Shown piece after piece: positions 16,037-23,796 of a DNA stretch of 32,750 nucleotides. The DNA is from an uncultured Microcaldota archaeon. GTDB lineage: Archaea; Micrarchaeota; Micrarchaeia; Norongarragalinales; Norongarragalinaceae. Position numbers and translations under genes: made by a program. The stretch lies in the NCBI GenBank assembly GCA_903893865.1, contig CAITNU010000026.1, forward strand, positions 1 to 32,750, given 5' to 3'. Numbering within the stretch: the first letter of the stretch is position 1; the number at the start of each line of letters is the position of its first letter. The notes under the pieces are model-generated. The model did no database searches and was not told the origin of the DNA. It saw only the letters and a list, made by a program, of their open reading frames with translations.

Positions 16037-16444
16037 TTGGGTGCTCCACGCATCAAACAAAAGCCATTCACAATTAGCATAACCCGTTTTCCAGCGCATA
16101 TAGTAAGAGAATCAAATCTGGCCACGTTTGGGAGTGGCGAATTTCGCAAAGCTTTAACCGAAGAAATTAGTACACACTTGCTGACTGAAAAGATTATTCA
16201 ACACGTGTCGTCAGCGTTAATAAGCGCCGAGGAAAAAAGCAAACTCATTGAATTCCTGCGAAAAAAACTGCAAACGCACGGTACCAAAGAAGTTCTTGAT
16301 GCGTTTGGTGGGAAATGCCCGACGCACGTGCGTGGAAGCCGAACAGAAGTAGGCAAAATAGAGTTTTTCTTTGCTCCAAAGTATAAAGACGAAAAGATTC
16401 GGGTTGGAGTATTTTCTTTCGCACAACCATTAAAATACGACTAA
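16037..16444 (+). CDS. hypothetical protein, AT-rich orphan
   Basis: The product is 135 aa from the TTG at 16037, chosen because GAGGTG (16025-16030) lies six bases before it; GTGs at 16028 and 16031 overlap that Shine-Dalgarno. It is a mixed alpha/beta protein with a helical middle (AEEKSKLIEFLRKKL) and a strand-rich end (GKIEFFFAPKYKDEKIRVGVFSF). No family is recognised. Codon use is AT-richer than in the flanking rpe and pyrE genes, hinting at acquisition. Confidence 0.6.
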   Translation: MGAPRIKQKPFTISITRFPAHIVRESNLATFGSGEFRKALTEEISTHLLTEKIIQHVSSALISAEEKSKLIEFLRKKLQTHGTKEVLDAFGGKCPTHVRGSRTEVGKIEFFFAPKYKDEKIRVGVFSFAQPLKYD

Positions 16445-16537
16445 ACGCTAGCTTAAACCACTCTAAAACGCTTCCCAGCGCCTCGACGCGCAATCATTTT
16501 AAAGTCGCGCTTCATTTTATGGCGAGAAGGTGGTTTT

Positions 16538-17197
16538 TTGGAAACCGCGCAAGGCACGGAAAAAACCGGAAACGAAAATGTTGACTACGCAGCTGAATTC
16601 TGCCGCGAGTTTTTCGAAGCGGGAATCGTCAAGTTCGGTTCTTTCACGCTGAAATCAGGAATGCAGTCCCCGATTTACTTGGATTTGCGCTTGCTCGTCT
16701 CGCGTCCGAAGCTGCTCAAACGCGTTGCAGCTGCGTTGTGCAGGAAAGCGCGCGGCGACAAGATTCACTACAAGCGCTTGGCTGGAATTCCTTACGCGGG
16801 CATTCCCATCGCAGTCGCCATGAGCCTCAAAAACGGAAAGCCGTGCGTTTACGCGCGGAAGGAAGTCAAGGATTACGGGACGAAGCAGGCGGTGGAAGGC
16901 GAGTTCAAGGAAAAAGAGAAGATCCTCGTAGTAGACGATTTGATAACGACGGGCGCGAGCAAAATCGAAGCCGTCGCTCCCTTAACTGCGGTTGGACTAA
17001 AAGTGCATGATTTCATCGTCATCGTCGACCGCGAACAAGGCGGCCGCGAGGAGCTCGAGGCGAAGGGTTACGCGCTTCACGCGCTGATTAAAATAACTGA
17101 TTTGCTTGCCGCATTGAAAGCGCAAGGGCTCGTCGATGATGCGAAATACGCTGAAACCGTTTCGTTCATTCAGCAAAACAAGGTGAAGCCCGCTTGA
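16538..17197 (+). CDS. pyrE: orotate phosphoribosyltransferase
   Basis: The 219-aa product has the PRPP-binding motif ILVVDDLITTGAS (about residues 130-142), the substrate segment FTLKSGMQSPIYLDLR, and RKEVKDYGTK as the catalytic loop with Lys. It joins orotate to PRPP to give OMP. A TTG start is used, with AAGGTGG five bases upstream; TTTTAAAG at about 16498-16505 is a likely TATA box. Its stop overlaps the start of pyrF by four bases, so OMP synthesis and decarboxylation are translationally coupled. Confidence 0.94.
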   Translation: METAQGTEKTGNENVDYAAEFCREFFEAGIVKFGSFTLKSGMQSPIYLDLRLLVSRPKLLKRVAAALCRKARGDKIHYKRLAGIPYAGIPIAVAMSLKNGKPCVYARKEVKDYGTKQAVEGEFKEKEKILVVDDLITTGASKIEAVAPLTAVGLKVHDFIVIVDREQGGREELEAKGYALHALIKITDLLAALKAQGLVDDAKYAETVSFIQQNKVKPA

Positions 17198-17919
17198 CGA
17201 TAATAAAGGAAAAGAAGAGCGTTGTTCCCGCGTGCGATGTCGCGACTCTCAACGAGCTTGAAGCTCTAGTCAAGGCAGTAGATTCAGTGAAAGGCATCGG
17301 CGGTTACAAGGTCGGTTTCTCGCTTGCTTTGCCTTACGGCTTGCCCGCAGTCGTTAAAGCGATTCGCGTTCACTCGCGCAAGCCGATTATTTACGACCAC
17401 CAGAAAGCGGGAACGGACATTCCGGATACTGGCGCGCAATTCGCTGCAGCTTGCGCGGCCGCGGGCGTTGACGCGGTTATTCTTTTCCCTCAAGCTGGAC
17501 CTGAAACCGAGAAAGCGTGGATTCAACACTGCCAAAAAGCTGGATTGAAAATCATTGTGGGCGGGGAGATGACGCACCCCGCTTTTCTCGCGAAGGACGG
17601 CGGCTTCATAAGCGATGACGCCCCGCGCAGGATTTACGAACTCGCGGCTTCGCTCGGCGTTACCGACTTCGTCGTGCCAGGCAACAAGCCCGACAAAATC
17701 CGTTTTTACAAGGAAATAATCGAAAAAGCGGGCTGCGCTTCGCCCGTTTTCTATTCTCCGGGGCTTGTCACGCAAGGCGGGGACGTCACTGAAGGCGCGC
17801 GAGCCGCAGGCGAGCGTTGGCACGCGATAATCGGAAGAGCGCTTTACGGCGCTGGCGACGCTGCGGCGGTGCGCGCTGCTGCGGAAAAATTGTGCGCGAA
17901 ACTAGCGAATAGTGTTTAA
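17194..17919 (+). CDS. pyrF: orotidine 5'-phosphate decarboxylase, divergent active-site spacing
   Basis: The 241-aa TIM-barrel protein follows pyrE with a 4-base overlap (TTGA). Family features include YKVGFSLAL (first catalytic Lys), YDHQKAGTDIPDT (D, K and D of the catalytic tetrad), PGLVTQGGDVTEGA and the phosphate-binding Arg in IIGRALYG. The central motif reads D-x2-K-x3-D instead of the usual D-x-K-x2-D, an oddity I cannot resolve without a structure or alignment. Context strongly supports UMP formation from OMP. The 3' end overlaps the convergent lipoprotein gene by four bases. Confidence 0.87.
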   Translation: MTIIKEKKSVVPACDVATLNELEALVKAVDSVKGIGGYKVGFSLALPYGLPAVVKAIRVHSRKPIIYDHQKAGTDIPDTGAQFAAACAAAGVDAVILFPQAGPETEKAWIQHCQKAGLKIIVGGEMTHPAFLAKDGGFISDDAPRRIYELAASLGVTDFVVPGNKPDKIRFYKEIIEKAGCASPVFYSPGLVTQGGDVTEGARAAGERWHAIIGRALYGAGDAAAVRAAAEKLCAKLANSV

Positions 17920-18113
17920 CAATTTTTATTCCAGAACGGACAGTTGTGGCTTTCACTTTGAACTCCGTTGGCGCCAACTTGCGTGCTTGATTTTTCAACC
18001 CAAAGTCCGTTGTCTTTGCTTGATTGCGCTACCGTGCATCCGGATAAAACGACGGAACCGAGAAGTAGCCCAATCAACAGCACTAAAACGACGAGTTTTT
18101 TCACGCGTTTCAC
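17916..18113 (-). CDS. small lipoprotein
   Basis: The 65-aa product has a basic N-terminus, a hydrophobic stretch (about 8-22) and a lipobox LSGC with Cys26, so it should be a lipid-anchored exported protein. The mature part is about 40 residues with two further cysteines (CPFWNKNC) that could form a disulphide. The start is one base after the stop of the upstream gene (18115-18777), indicating one transcript. The family is unknown. Confidence 0.6.
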   Translation of the reverse strand: MKRVKKLVVLVLLIGLLLGSVVLSGCTVAQSSKDNGLWVEKSSTQVGANGVQSESHNCPFWNKNC

Positions 18114-18114
18114 C

Positions 18115-18777
18115 TCAGCTGCATTCTTGACGGTACTTCGTAACTGGACGGTATTTCGTTACTTCGTGGCAGTCTTGTCGCGTCTTGATTACGTCGCGAC
18201 AAACTTGTTTAGTCGGAATAGTGCCTTCATTGCAATAACAGGCTGTCGAATCCGCTTTTACGGAGTACTTGAAAGCATGAGACGTTTGGGGGTAGATATA
18301 GCTGGATTGTTGTTCTCCGACATTACTGCCCGATACGACGGCGCCTATGCTAACGGAGAACGTTCCGCCTTCAGAATCCAAGTTGTTTATAGTGCATTTT
18401 GTTACGGACCAGTCGCCTATCAAACCCTCGCGGGTACAAGTAAAATCGGTTTTTGAGTAAACGAGGGCTTGTTGTGCGCATTCCGTGTCGGTGTAAGGAA
18501 CAGTCTGGCATTCTTGGTCTTGGTATGCTTCCGTATCTTGATAGGCTACTTGTCTGCATTGAGGCGCTTGCTGAACGTTGTTTTGCGCACCTTGCTGCGG
18601 TTGGTTCGCAGCGAAGGAATTTTGCGGGGAACTCGAAAATCCGCCGACAACCCAGAAAATCAACGCGATTGCGATTATTACGCCGACTAAAGCCAAGACG
18701 TTTTTGCTAATCGCAACGTGCGTTTTCTTATCGCCCTCTGTTGTTGCTTCGTCAGCCAATATTTTGGTTTTTCCCAT
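18115..18777 (-). CDS. membrane-anchored Cys-repeat protein
   Basis: The 220-aa product has a charged N-terminal tail, one transmembrane helix (about residues 26-46), a Q/N-rich linker, and an extracellular region with a repeated tyrosine/cysteine motif. Copies such as CRQVAYQDTEAYQDQEC and CQTVPYTDTEC lie near residues 78-104, and CHEVTKYRPVTKYRQEC lies at the very C-terminus (about 203-219). A beta-rich domain lies between them. The repeat suggests a disulphide-linked or polymeric surface element. ATTTATAT-like boxes lie about 40 bases upstream of the ATG. It probably forms an operon with the lipoprotein downstream. Confidence 0.65.
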   Translation of the reverse strand: MGKTKILADEATTEGDKKTHVAISKNVLALVGVIIAIALIFWVVGGFSSSPQNSFAANQPQQGAQNNVQQAPQCRQVAYQDTEAYQDQECQTVPYTDTECAQQALVYSKTDFTCTREGLIGDWSVTKCTINNLDSEGGTFSVSIGAVVSGSNVGEQQSSYIYPQTSHAFKYSVKADSTACYCNEGTIPTKQVCRDVIKTRQDCHEVTKYRPVTKYRQECS

Positions 18778-18876
18778 TCAACCGCCCCCGTAACCCAAAT
18801 TTATCAAGTATGTAGAATATAAATACCTTCTTAATATTCCAAACCCTAATTATTTTAGGTCAGGGTGGTGCTTTTG

Positions 18877-19056
18877 ATGGACGACACCTTGACCAAGCGA
18901 GTAAAGAAAGTCATTCACTGGGGAAAAGGACTCGCGGTCTTCATTACTACTGAAGCAAAGCAACTCAAGTGGACGGACAAGGATTACGTGACGGTTTCAA
19001 TCGTGCGGGACGGCAAAGAAGAAAAAATAGTCATAAAGAAAGCTCGAATAGAATAA
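18877..19056 (+). CDS. small AbrB/SpoVT-like protein
   Basis: From the ATG at 18877 the product is 59 aa. The pattern KVIHWGKGLAVFIT, LKWTDKDYVTVSI and EKIVIKKARI is that of a swapped-hairpin AbrB/MazE-type DNA-binding fold. The ATG is preceded by AGGGTGGTG, which makes the upstream GTGs unlikely starts. It could be an orphan transcription regulator or an antitoxin; no toxin follows on its strand, and the nearby VapC lies on the opposite strand with its own antitoxin. Confidence 0.65.
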   Translation: MDDTLTKRVKKVIHWGKGLAVFITTEAKQLKWTDKDYVTVSIVRDGKEEKIVIKKARIE

Positions 19057-19114
19057 AGTTCATCGAATCCGTTTGTGGCGTTCTTCATTTTTTCTTGTAG
19101 CCGAACTCGCGGTC

Positions 19115-19573
19115 TTAATCCGAACGCCTCATGATTTCGTAAAGCGTTTCCGTAGTCAAAACCTTTACCCCGAATTTCTGGAAGAATACGCCCTCTTTCT
19201 CGACGAAATGCTTGTCATTGCTCCAAATACCGCAATCCCCATCCCGACTCACAGTAGCGCTCAAAGCTATCGCCAAAGCCGCGAACGGCACGTCGCCAGA
19301 ATCGCTGACTACCTTTCGGGCTTCCAGAAAATATCCTTCGTAAGCCCGCTTCGGAACGACCTCTAAAACCCGTTTCAAAACGAAAACGAAAACGTCGAAT
19401 TCGTCGTCAGTTATCCCCGCTTTCTCCTCGATTTCCTTCCGGTGTTCCTCCAGTTCTTCGAACAAGTATTCCGGCGCGTAAAGCTTCAACGCTGGATAAA
19501 ACAACATTTCCCGCGTCCTCGAGTTTTTCACTAAAGCCGAGAAAACCACGTTTGTATCCACTACGAGCTTCAT
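19115..19573 (-). CDS. vapC: VapC-type PIN domain toxin
   Basis: The 152-aa product starts with the PIN signature MKLVVDTNVVFSAL (D6). It continues with an acidic helix (EYLFEELEEH) and the DSGDVPFAALAIAL and WSNDKHF motifs that supply further active-site acidic residues. PIN toxins are Mg2+-dependent RNases. The start overlaps the stop of the upstream antitoxin gene by four bases, the usual antitoxin-toxin coupling. Confidence 0.88.
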   Translation of the reverse strand: MKLVVDTNVVFSALVKNSRTREMLFYPALKLYAPEYLFEELEEHRKEIEEKAGITDDEFDVFVFVLKRVLEVVPKRAYEGYFLEARKVVSDSGDVPFAALAIALSATVSRDGDCGIWSNDKHFVEKEGVFFQKFGVKVLTTETLYEIMRRSD

Positions 19574-19800
19574 CCAACCAGCCCATGGCGCTTGGCGACG
19601 CCCCGCTTTATTTTTTCCGCGAGTTCAATCGCGTCGCTAGCGCTCAACTTGCTTTTTCCCGCGATTTTATCTAGCGCGTCAAGCAAGTCGAGCCGCTCAT
19701 CAATGGCTTTTCTTGCGACTTCGCTCCACTTTATTTCTGGGTGCGTTCGCATTCGAGCGTGAGCGTCATCCGTTACCGACAGAGTTATGTTCTTAGACAT
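19570..19800 (-). CDS. vapB: VapB-type antitoxin
   Basis: From the ATG at 19800 the product is 76 aa. An N-terminal ribbon-helix-helix pattern (MSKNITLSVTDDAHARMRTHPEIKWSEVARKAI, split over residues 1-33) would bind DNA. The C-terminal helices (LLDALDKIAGKSKLS) would contact the toxin. A longer frame starts at 19851, but the TATA-like box and operator lie inside that extension, so the shorter start is favoured; GGGTGATGTG precedes it. It would repress its own operon through the repeat at 19810-19833. Confidence 0.85.
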   Translation of the reverse strand: MSKNITLSVTDDAHARMRTHPEIKWSEVARKAIDERLDLLDALDKIAGKSKLSASDAIELAEKIKRGVAKRHGLVG

Positions 19801-19809
19801 CACATCACC

Positions 19810-19833
19810 CACATAATTATGTGAGTTCACATA
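19810..19833 (-). promoter_or_regulatory. repeated operator for the vapBC pair
   Basis: Three half-sites alternate at even spacing: CACAT (19810-19814), ATGTG (19819-19823) and CACAT (19828-19832), each separated by four bases. They form a perfect palindrome CACATAATTATGTG (19810-19823) overlapping a second one, TATGTGAGTTCACATA (19818-19833). The element sits between a TATA-like box (19830-19839, minus strand) and the vapB start, ideal for autorepression by a ribbon-helix-helix antitoxin. Confidence 0.72.
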
Positions 19834-19878
19834 TTTAAGTGTTTCGTTCATGGGTTTCGCCTCTGTTGCGTTCGTTCT

Positions 19879-20142
19879 TCACACTTCGAGTCCTTCCGTG
19901 ATCGCTTTCTTCAACCGAGCGTTGCTGCTGCGAATCCAGACTAAACCTTTCCTCCCGTCAAGAATCCAACCGCGTCCTTCCAGGCAGTCAAGCGCGGCTT
20001 CAAGCGTCGAACGCTTCGTCCCGGCAGGCAACGCCTTCAAAACGTCTTTGCGAGTCACGATCAAATTTTCACTGCTCTTTATCGCGCGTTCTACTGCCTT
20101 CAAGGTCTTCTTCAAAACCGGGTAATCGCACTTCGCCGTCAC
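19879..20142 (-). CDS. small winged-helix-like protein
   Basis: From the GTG at 20142 the product is 87 aa. The sequence LIVTRKDVLKALPAGTKRSTLEAALDCLEGRGWILDGRKGLVWIR is split here for description: helix, turn, recognition helix (TLEAALDCL), then a beta hairpin (GWILDGRKGLVWI). This is the layout of a winged helix. AGGTGGTT before the GTG supports the start. It is on the same strand as vapBC and may be a regulator; the target is unknown. Confidence 0.6.
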   Translation of the reverse strand: MTAKCDYPVLKKTLKAVERAIKSSENLIVTRKDVLKALPAGTKRSTLEAALDCLEGRGWILDGRKGLVWIRSSNARLKKAITEGLEV

Positions 20143-20249
20143 TTCAACCACCTCGCCAAAAATCGAGCAGTTGTTGAGCGCAACACGGTTTTTAAGGCGA
20201 GCGCCGCCTCGCTTCCGGTGAATTCCGACGGTAAAAATAAGTTATTCGC

Positions 20250-21551
20250 TCACTCGCGCTCGAAAACGATTTCGCCGCTCGCAACCGTTGCGACAGGCCA
20301 GCCGACTAGCTTTTTGCCTTCAAAAGGAGTCCACTTGCTCTTGCCGTGCAAGTCTTCCCCGCGAACTTTGCGCTCCATTTTCAAGTCGACGAGAACGAAG
20401 TCCGCGTCCTTGCCTTTTTCGATTACGCCTTTGCCTTCAAAACCGTTGATTTTAGCGGGAAGCAAAGCCGTTGCCTGAACCACTCGCTCTAGCGACAGCT
20501 TGCGCTCGCTCACCGCGTTGAGCAGCAGCGGAAGCATTGTTTCGACGCCCGGAAATCCTGCGGGTGCTTTCCAGTAATCCTGCGCTTTCTCGTAATCGCA
20601 ATGCGGAGCATGGTCGCTCGCCGCGATTTCTATTACGCCTGTTGCGAACGCCTTGAAAATCGCCGCGCGGTCCGCTTCGCTTCGAATCGGCGGATTCACT
20701 TTCGCGTTGTTGCCGATTTTGCGGGCTTCTTCGGAGTTCAAGAACAAGTGGTGTGGCGTTGCCTCGCACGAAACCGCAACGCCTTTTTTTCTAGCTGCCT
20801 CGATTAAAACGATTTCCTCAGCGCAGTTCAAGTGGCAAACGTGCAACCGCGCCTTGTGCTTTTCCGCGAGTTCTAGCGCTTTCTTCGTTGCTTCCACGGC
20901 GCACTTCGGCGGCCTCACCGCGTTGTGGTCGGTAACACCTTTCTTTTGAGCTTGCTCTCGAAAATGCTTTACTAATTCTTCAAACTCGGCGTGAACGAGA
21001 ATGCGCTTCTTGAGCTTCGCCGCAAGGCTGAACGCTTTCTCAAGCACTTCGCCTTGCACTAACAGCGGGCCTGTGCTCGAGCCCATGAAAACTTTGAGTG
21101 CGACGAAGTCCGCAATTGCTTTCTTCGCTTCGGCTGAATTCACGTTTTTGCCGTCTTTCGATTCGACTCCGAAATGCGCGTAATAATTCACGCAACAATG
21201 ATGCCTCGCTGCGGTTAGCTTGGCTTTGAGTGTCGCAGCGCTCGTCGTCGGAGGAACGCAGTTCGGCATATCGCAAACAGTCGTCACTCCGCCTGCCGCC
21301 GCCGCAGCGCCTCCGCTAGCGAAATCTTCTTTGTAATCCCAAGCGGAATCCGCGCCGCCGGAGGCGCGAAAGTGCACGTGCGAGTCGATGACGCCAGGAA
21401 GAAGCGCCAGTCTATGCCCTTCCAGTTTTTCATCGAAAGCAGCGTTGATTTCCTGGCGGCTGATTTTCGTAATCTCCGCTTCGCACAAAACGTTGACGTC
21501 CTCGAAAACGCCATTTCGGAGGATCTTTGAGTTTTTTATTAAGAGCGTCAT
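20250..21551 (-). CDS. pyrC: dihydroorotase
   Basis: The 433-aa amidohydrolase shows the metal-binding DSHVHFR motif (about residues 55-61), a Lys candidate for carbamylation in FVALKVFMG (about 152-160), HVCHL and the catalytic SDHAPHC near residue 315. It is the long (class I) form. It closes carbamoyl-aspartate to dihydroorotate. It is the last gene of a pyrD-pyrK-pyrC operon, with its ATG overlapping the pyrK stop by four bases. Confidence 0.93.
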   Translation of the reverse strand: MTLLIKNSKILRNGVFEDVNVLCEAEITKISRQEINAAFDEKLEGHRLALLPGVIDSHVHFRASGGADSAWDYKEDFASGGAAAAAGGVTTVCDMPNCVPPTTSAATLKAKLTAARHHCCVNYYAHFGVESKDGKNVNSAEAKKAIADFVALKVFMGSSTGPLLVQGEVLEKAFSLAAKLKKRILVHAEFEELVKHFREQAQKKGVTDHNAVRPPKCAVEATKKALELAEKHKARLHVCHLNCAEEIVLIEAARKKGVAVSCEATPHHLFLNSEEARKIGNNAKVNPPIRSEADRAAIFKAFATGVIEIAASDHAPHCDYEKAQDYWKAPAGFPGVETMLPLLLNAVSERKLSLERVVQATALLPAKINGFEGKGVIEKGKDADFVLVDLKMERKVRGEDLHGKSKWTPFEGKKLVGWPVATVASGEIVFERE

Positions 21552-22372
21552 AACGGCATCACCGCGCCGCTGGCGTCGCGCCGCGTTTTCCCGAAGTCGA
21601 CGAGTTCCGGCAAATCTCGCGTCTCAAAAACCGGTCCGTCCGAACAAACGAGTTTGCTGCCGCACGCGCATTGCCCGCAAACTCCGTAACCGCACTTCAT
21701 GAAACGCTCCAGCGAAAATTGCACGTTCACTTTATGCGTTTGGCAAATTTTCACTGCGGCTTGCATCATGCGTTCGGGCCCGCAAGCGAAAACCGCATCG
21801 ATTTTCTCCTTCTTTAACGCTTCTTCCAACAAAAGCGTGCAGTAACCCTTGAAACCCGCGCTGCCGTCGTCGGTCGCAACGCGAAAATCAACGCCGAGAG
21901 AGCGCAAACGCTTTTCGAGAATAACGTTCGCCTTCGTCCTAGCGCCCTCGATGAAAACCACGCCAACGCGCTTAGCGCGCAAGCGCTGCGCGAGGAAAGC
22001 GAGGGGAGCCGCGCCGAAACCGCCTGCGACGAGGGCAACGCGCTTTGCGCGCTTCGGGATTTCGAAGGGTTTGCCAAAAGGCCCTTGAATGCCGACGCGA
22101 TTCCCTTTCTTTAAGGCGAACATTTTTTTGGTGAACGCGCCAACGTTAGCAACCGTAACCGCAAAACCGCCTCGCGCCTTTCCCGTTTGACTCATTACGC
22201 CGAACGGCTTCGCGTCGACTCGCGGAATCCAAAGCATTACGAACTGCCCGGGTTCCGCGTTGAGCGAAGCTTCGAAGTAGAATGTCTTGACTTTAGGGTT
22301 TTCGTTCTCCACGCCGGCGATTTCAAGAAACGCGAGGTCATCCTTCTTCACGAAGGCGTCACTTTTTTTCAT
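21548..22372 (-). CDS. pyrK: dihydroorotate dehydrogenase electron transfer subunit
   Basis: The 274-aa product has an N-terminal FAD-binding barrel (PGQFVMLWIPR), an NAD(H)-binding domain (VALVAGGFGAAPLAFLA), and a C-terminal [2Fe-2S] motif with four cysteines in C-x4-C-x2-C-x8-C (CGYGVCGQC then LVC, about residues 228-244). This is the PyrK layout, which passes electrons from the PyrD FMN to NAD+. It overlaps pyrC by 4 bases and pyrD by 14 bases, so all three are translationally coupled. Confidence 0.93.
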   Translation of the reverse strand: MKKSDAFVKKDDLAFLEIAGVENENPKVKTFYFEASLNAEPGQFVMLWIPRVDAKPFGVMSQTGKARGGFAVTVANVGAFTKKMFALKKGNRVGIQGPFGKPFEIPKRAKRVALVAGGFGAAPLAFLAQRLRAKRVGVVFIEGARTKANVILEKRLRSLGVDFRVATDDGSAGFKGYCTLLLEEALKKEKIDAVFACGPERMMQAAVKICQTHKVNVQFSLERFMKCGYGVCGQCACGSKLVCSDGPVFETRDLPELVDFGKTRRDASGAVMPL

Positions 22373-23321
22373 GAGCCAAACCCACCAAATCGCTCGTGCG
22401 GCCGAAACCGTTTTCCTTCATCCACGACGCCATTTCTTCGCAAACCAATGAAAAGACGGTCAAGCCGCGGTCGTAAACAGCTGTGCCGATTCCAACAGCG
22501 CTCGCGCCAGCCTCGAGCATTTCAATCGCGTCGCGCCCGCTTGCGATTCCGCCTGTTCCGATTATCGGGATTTCGAGCTTTTCGTAGAGAGAGTAAACGC
22601 AGCGCAGCGCGATTGGCTTGAGAGCGGCGCCGCTTACGCCGCCGACTTTGTTGCTTAGAACCGGCGCGTGCGCTTCGGCGCTTATCACCATTCCGGGCCC
22701 GAGAGTGTTTACGGCGGTTACTGCGTCCGCTCCGGCTTCCTCGCAAGCGAGCGCAACGTCAACGATGTTCGGCGCGTTAGGCGATAATTTTACGCTCAAA
22801 GGGATTCGCGGCGCAGCTGCTTTGACTTCCTCGACGATCCGCGTGCAAGCTCGCGCATCAAACGCGAACGGTCGCCCCAAATCGCTTTCCACGTTCGGGC
22901 AGGAAACATTCGCCTCGAGCAGGGACGGCTTTGCGGCAGCGAGAACGCGAGCGACTTCTGCAAACTCTGCCGCGCTCGCGCCGAAAAAGCTCGCGATAAG
23001 CGGCGCGCGCAAGCGCGCCGCGTCGAGCTCGCGCTTGGCTGCAGCTATTTCGCGGGCTTCTTCTTCGGCGCCTGGATTCGAAAGACCGACGGCGTTGATG
23101 AAGCTGGCGGAGCGAGGCAAGGGAAGCATGACGGGGTTCGAGTGCCCGCGGCGCGGCTGCAGGCAACATGATTTCGTGGTGACGGCGCCGGCTCCGCCTT
23201 CGCGGGCGGCGCGCACGAGCACGCTCGCGCTTACGCCTAGAACGCCTGAAGCGAGAATCGTGGGATTGCGCAAACGCGCGTTGCATAATTCGGTTTCGAG
23301 TTTAACGATTTTTGTTCCCAC
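22359..23321 (-). CDS. pyrD: dihydroorotate dehydrogenase catalytic subunit, class 1B
   Basis: The roughly 320-aa FMN TIM-barrel enzyme oxidises dihydroorotate to orotate. Visible features are EANVSCPNVE with the active-site Cys of the soluble class 1 enzymes, LSVKLSPNAPNI, AVNTLGPGMVI, GVSGAALKPIALR and the FMN phosphate loop IIGTGGIASGRD. The adjacent pyrK shows it is the NAD-linked 1B form. The start is GTG at 23321 (five bases after AAGGTG) or TTG at 23324, which would be too close to the Shine-Dalgarno. Confidence 0.93.
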   Translation of the reverse strand: MGTKIVKLETELCNARLRNPTILASGVLGVSASVLVRAAREGGAGAVTTKSCCLQPRRGHSNPVMLPLPRSASFINAVGLSNPGAEEEAREIAAAKRELDAARLRAPLIASFFGASAAEFAEVARVLAAAKPSLLEANVSCPNVESDLGRPFAFDARACTRIVEEVKAAAPRIPLSVKLSPNAPNIVDVALACEEAGADAVTAVNTLGPGMVISAEAHAPVLSNKVGGVSGAALKPIALRCVYSLYEKLEIPIIGTGGIASGRDAIEMLEAGASAVGIGTAVYDRGLTVFSLVCEEMASWMKENGFGRTSDLVGLAHEKK

Positions 23322-23397
23322 CAAGACACCTTATAGTTTTACCCGAACTGATTAAAAAGCGGTTCTGCTTAAGCGACTTAAGACGGCGTAGGTAATT

Positions 23398-23724
23398 TTG
23401 GTGTTTCAATTGAAGAACGGCTTAATCGCGCTCGCGTTCTCTTTACTGTTTTTAGTCCCGTTAAGCGGCTGCTTGAAAGAAAAAACGTCTGATTTAAGCC
23501 CTACCGGAATTATTTTGATTGGAGCGCTTGAAGACGAGAAAGAGGAGTCAATCGACGAAGCTTGTTCGAGAGCTTTTTCCAACTACTTGCAAAGTCCAGG
23601 TTACAGTAACTCGAGATTCAGTAACTGTAGCCTTGTTGAAAAAAAGATTGGCCTTAACGACCGCGAGTGTCTTGGTAATTTTTCTGTGACCGGATGCTAC
23701 ATCTGCGTTGTCGAGTGCAAGTAA
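23398..23724 (+). CDS. small Cys-rich lipoprotein
   Basis: The 108-aa product has a hydrophobic signal (about residues 8-20) and a lipobox LSGC (Cys near 25), so it is probably lipid-anchored outside the cell. The mature part contains six more cysteines (EACSRAF, SNCSLV, RECLG, GCYICVVEC), suggesting a disulphide-rich fold. The start is TTG 23398 or the GTG next to it. No family is recognised; the lipobox style matches the lipoprotein at 17916-18113. Confidence 0.6.
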   Translation: MVFQLKNGLIALAFSLLFLVPLSGCLKEKTSDLSPTGIILIGALEDEKEESIDEACSRAFSNYLQSPGYSNSRFSNCSLVEKKIGLNDRECLGNFSVTGCYICVVECK

Positions 23725-23796
23725 TTTCAAGCCTCGACTGCGGCGGCTTCGGCGCAACATTTAAAGGCGCGCGGCGCGTTGTTTTTTCGGATTTTC

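Noticed and set aside
22618-23355. 245-codon plus-strand frame opposite pyrD
   Set aside because: It is antisense to the clearly recognisable pyrD and has a low-complexity Ala/Ser/Arg composition caused by GC-rich codons on the other strand.
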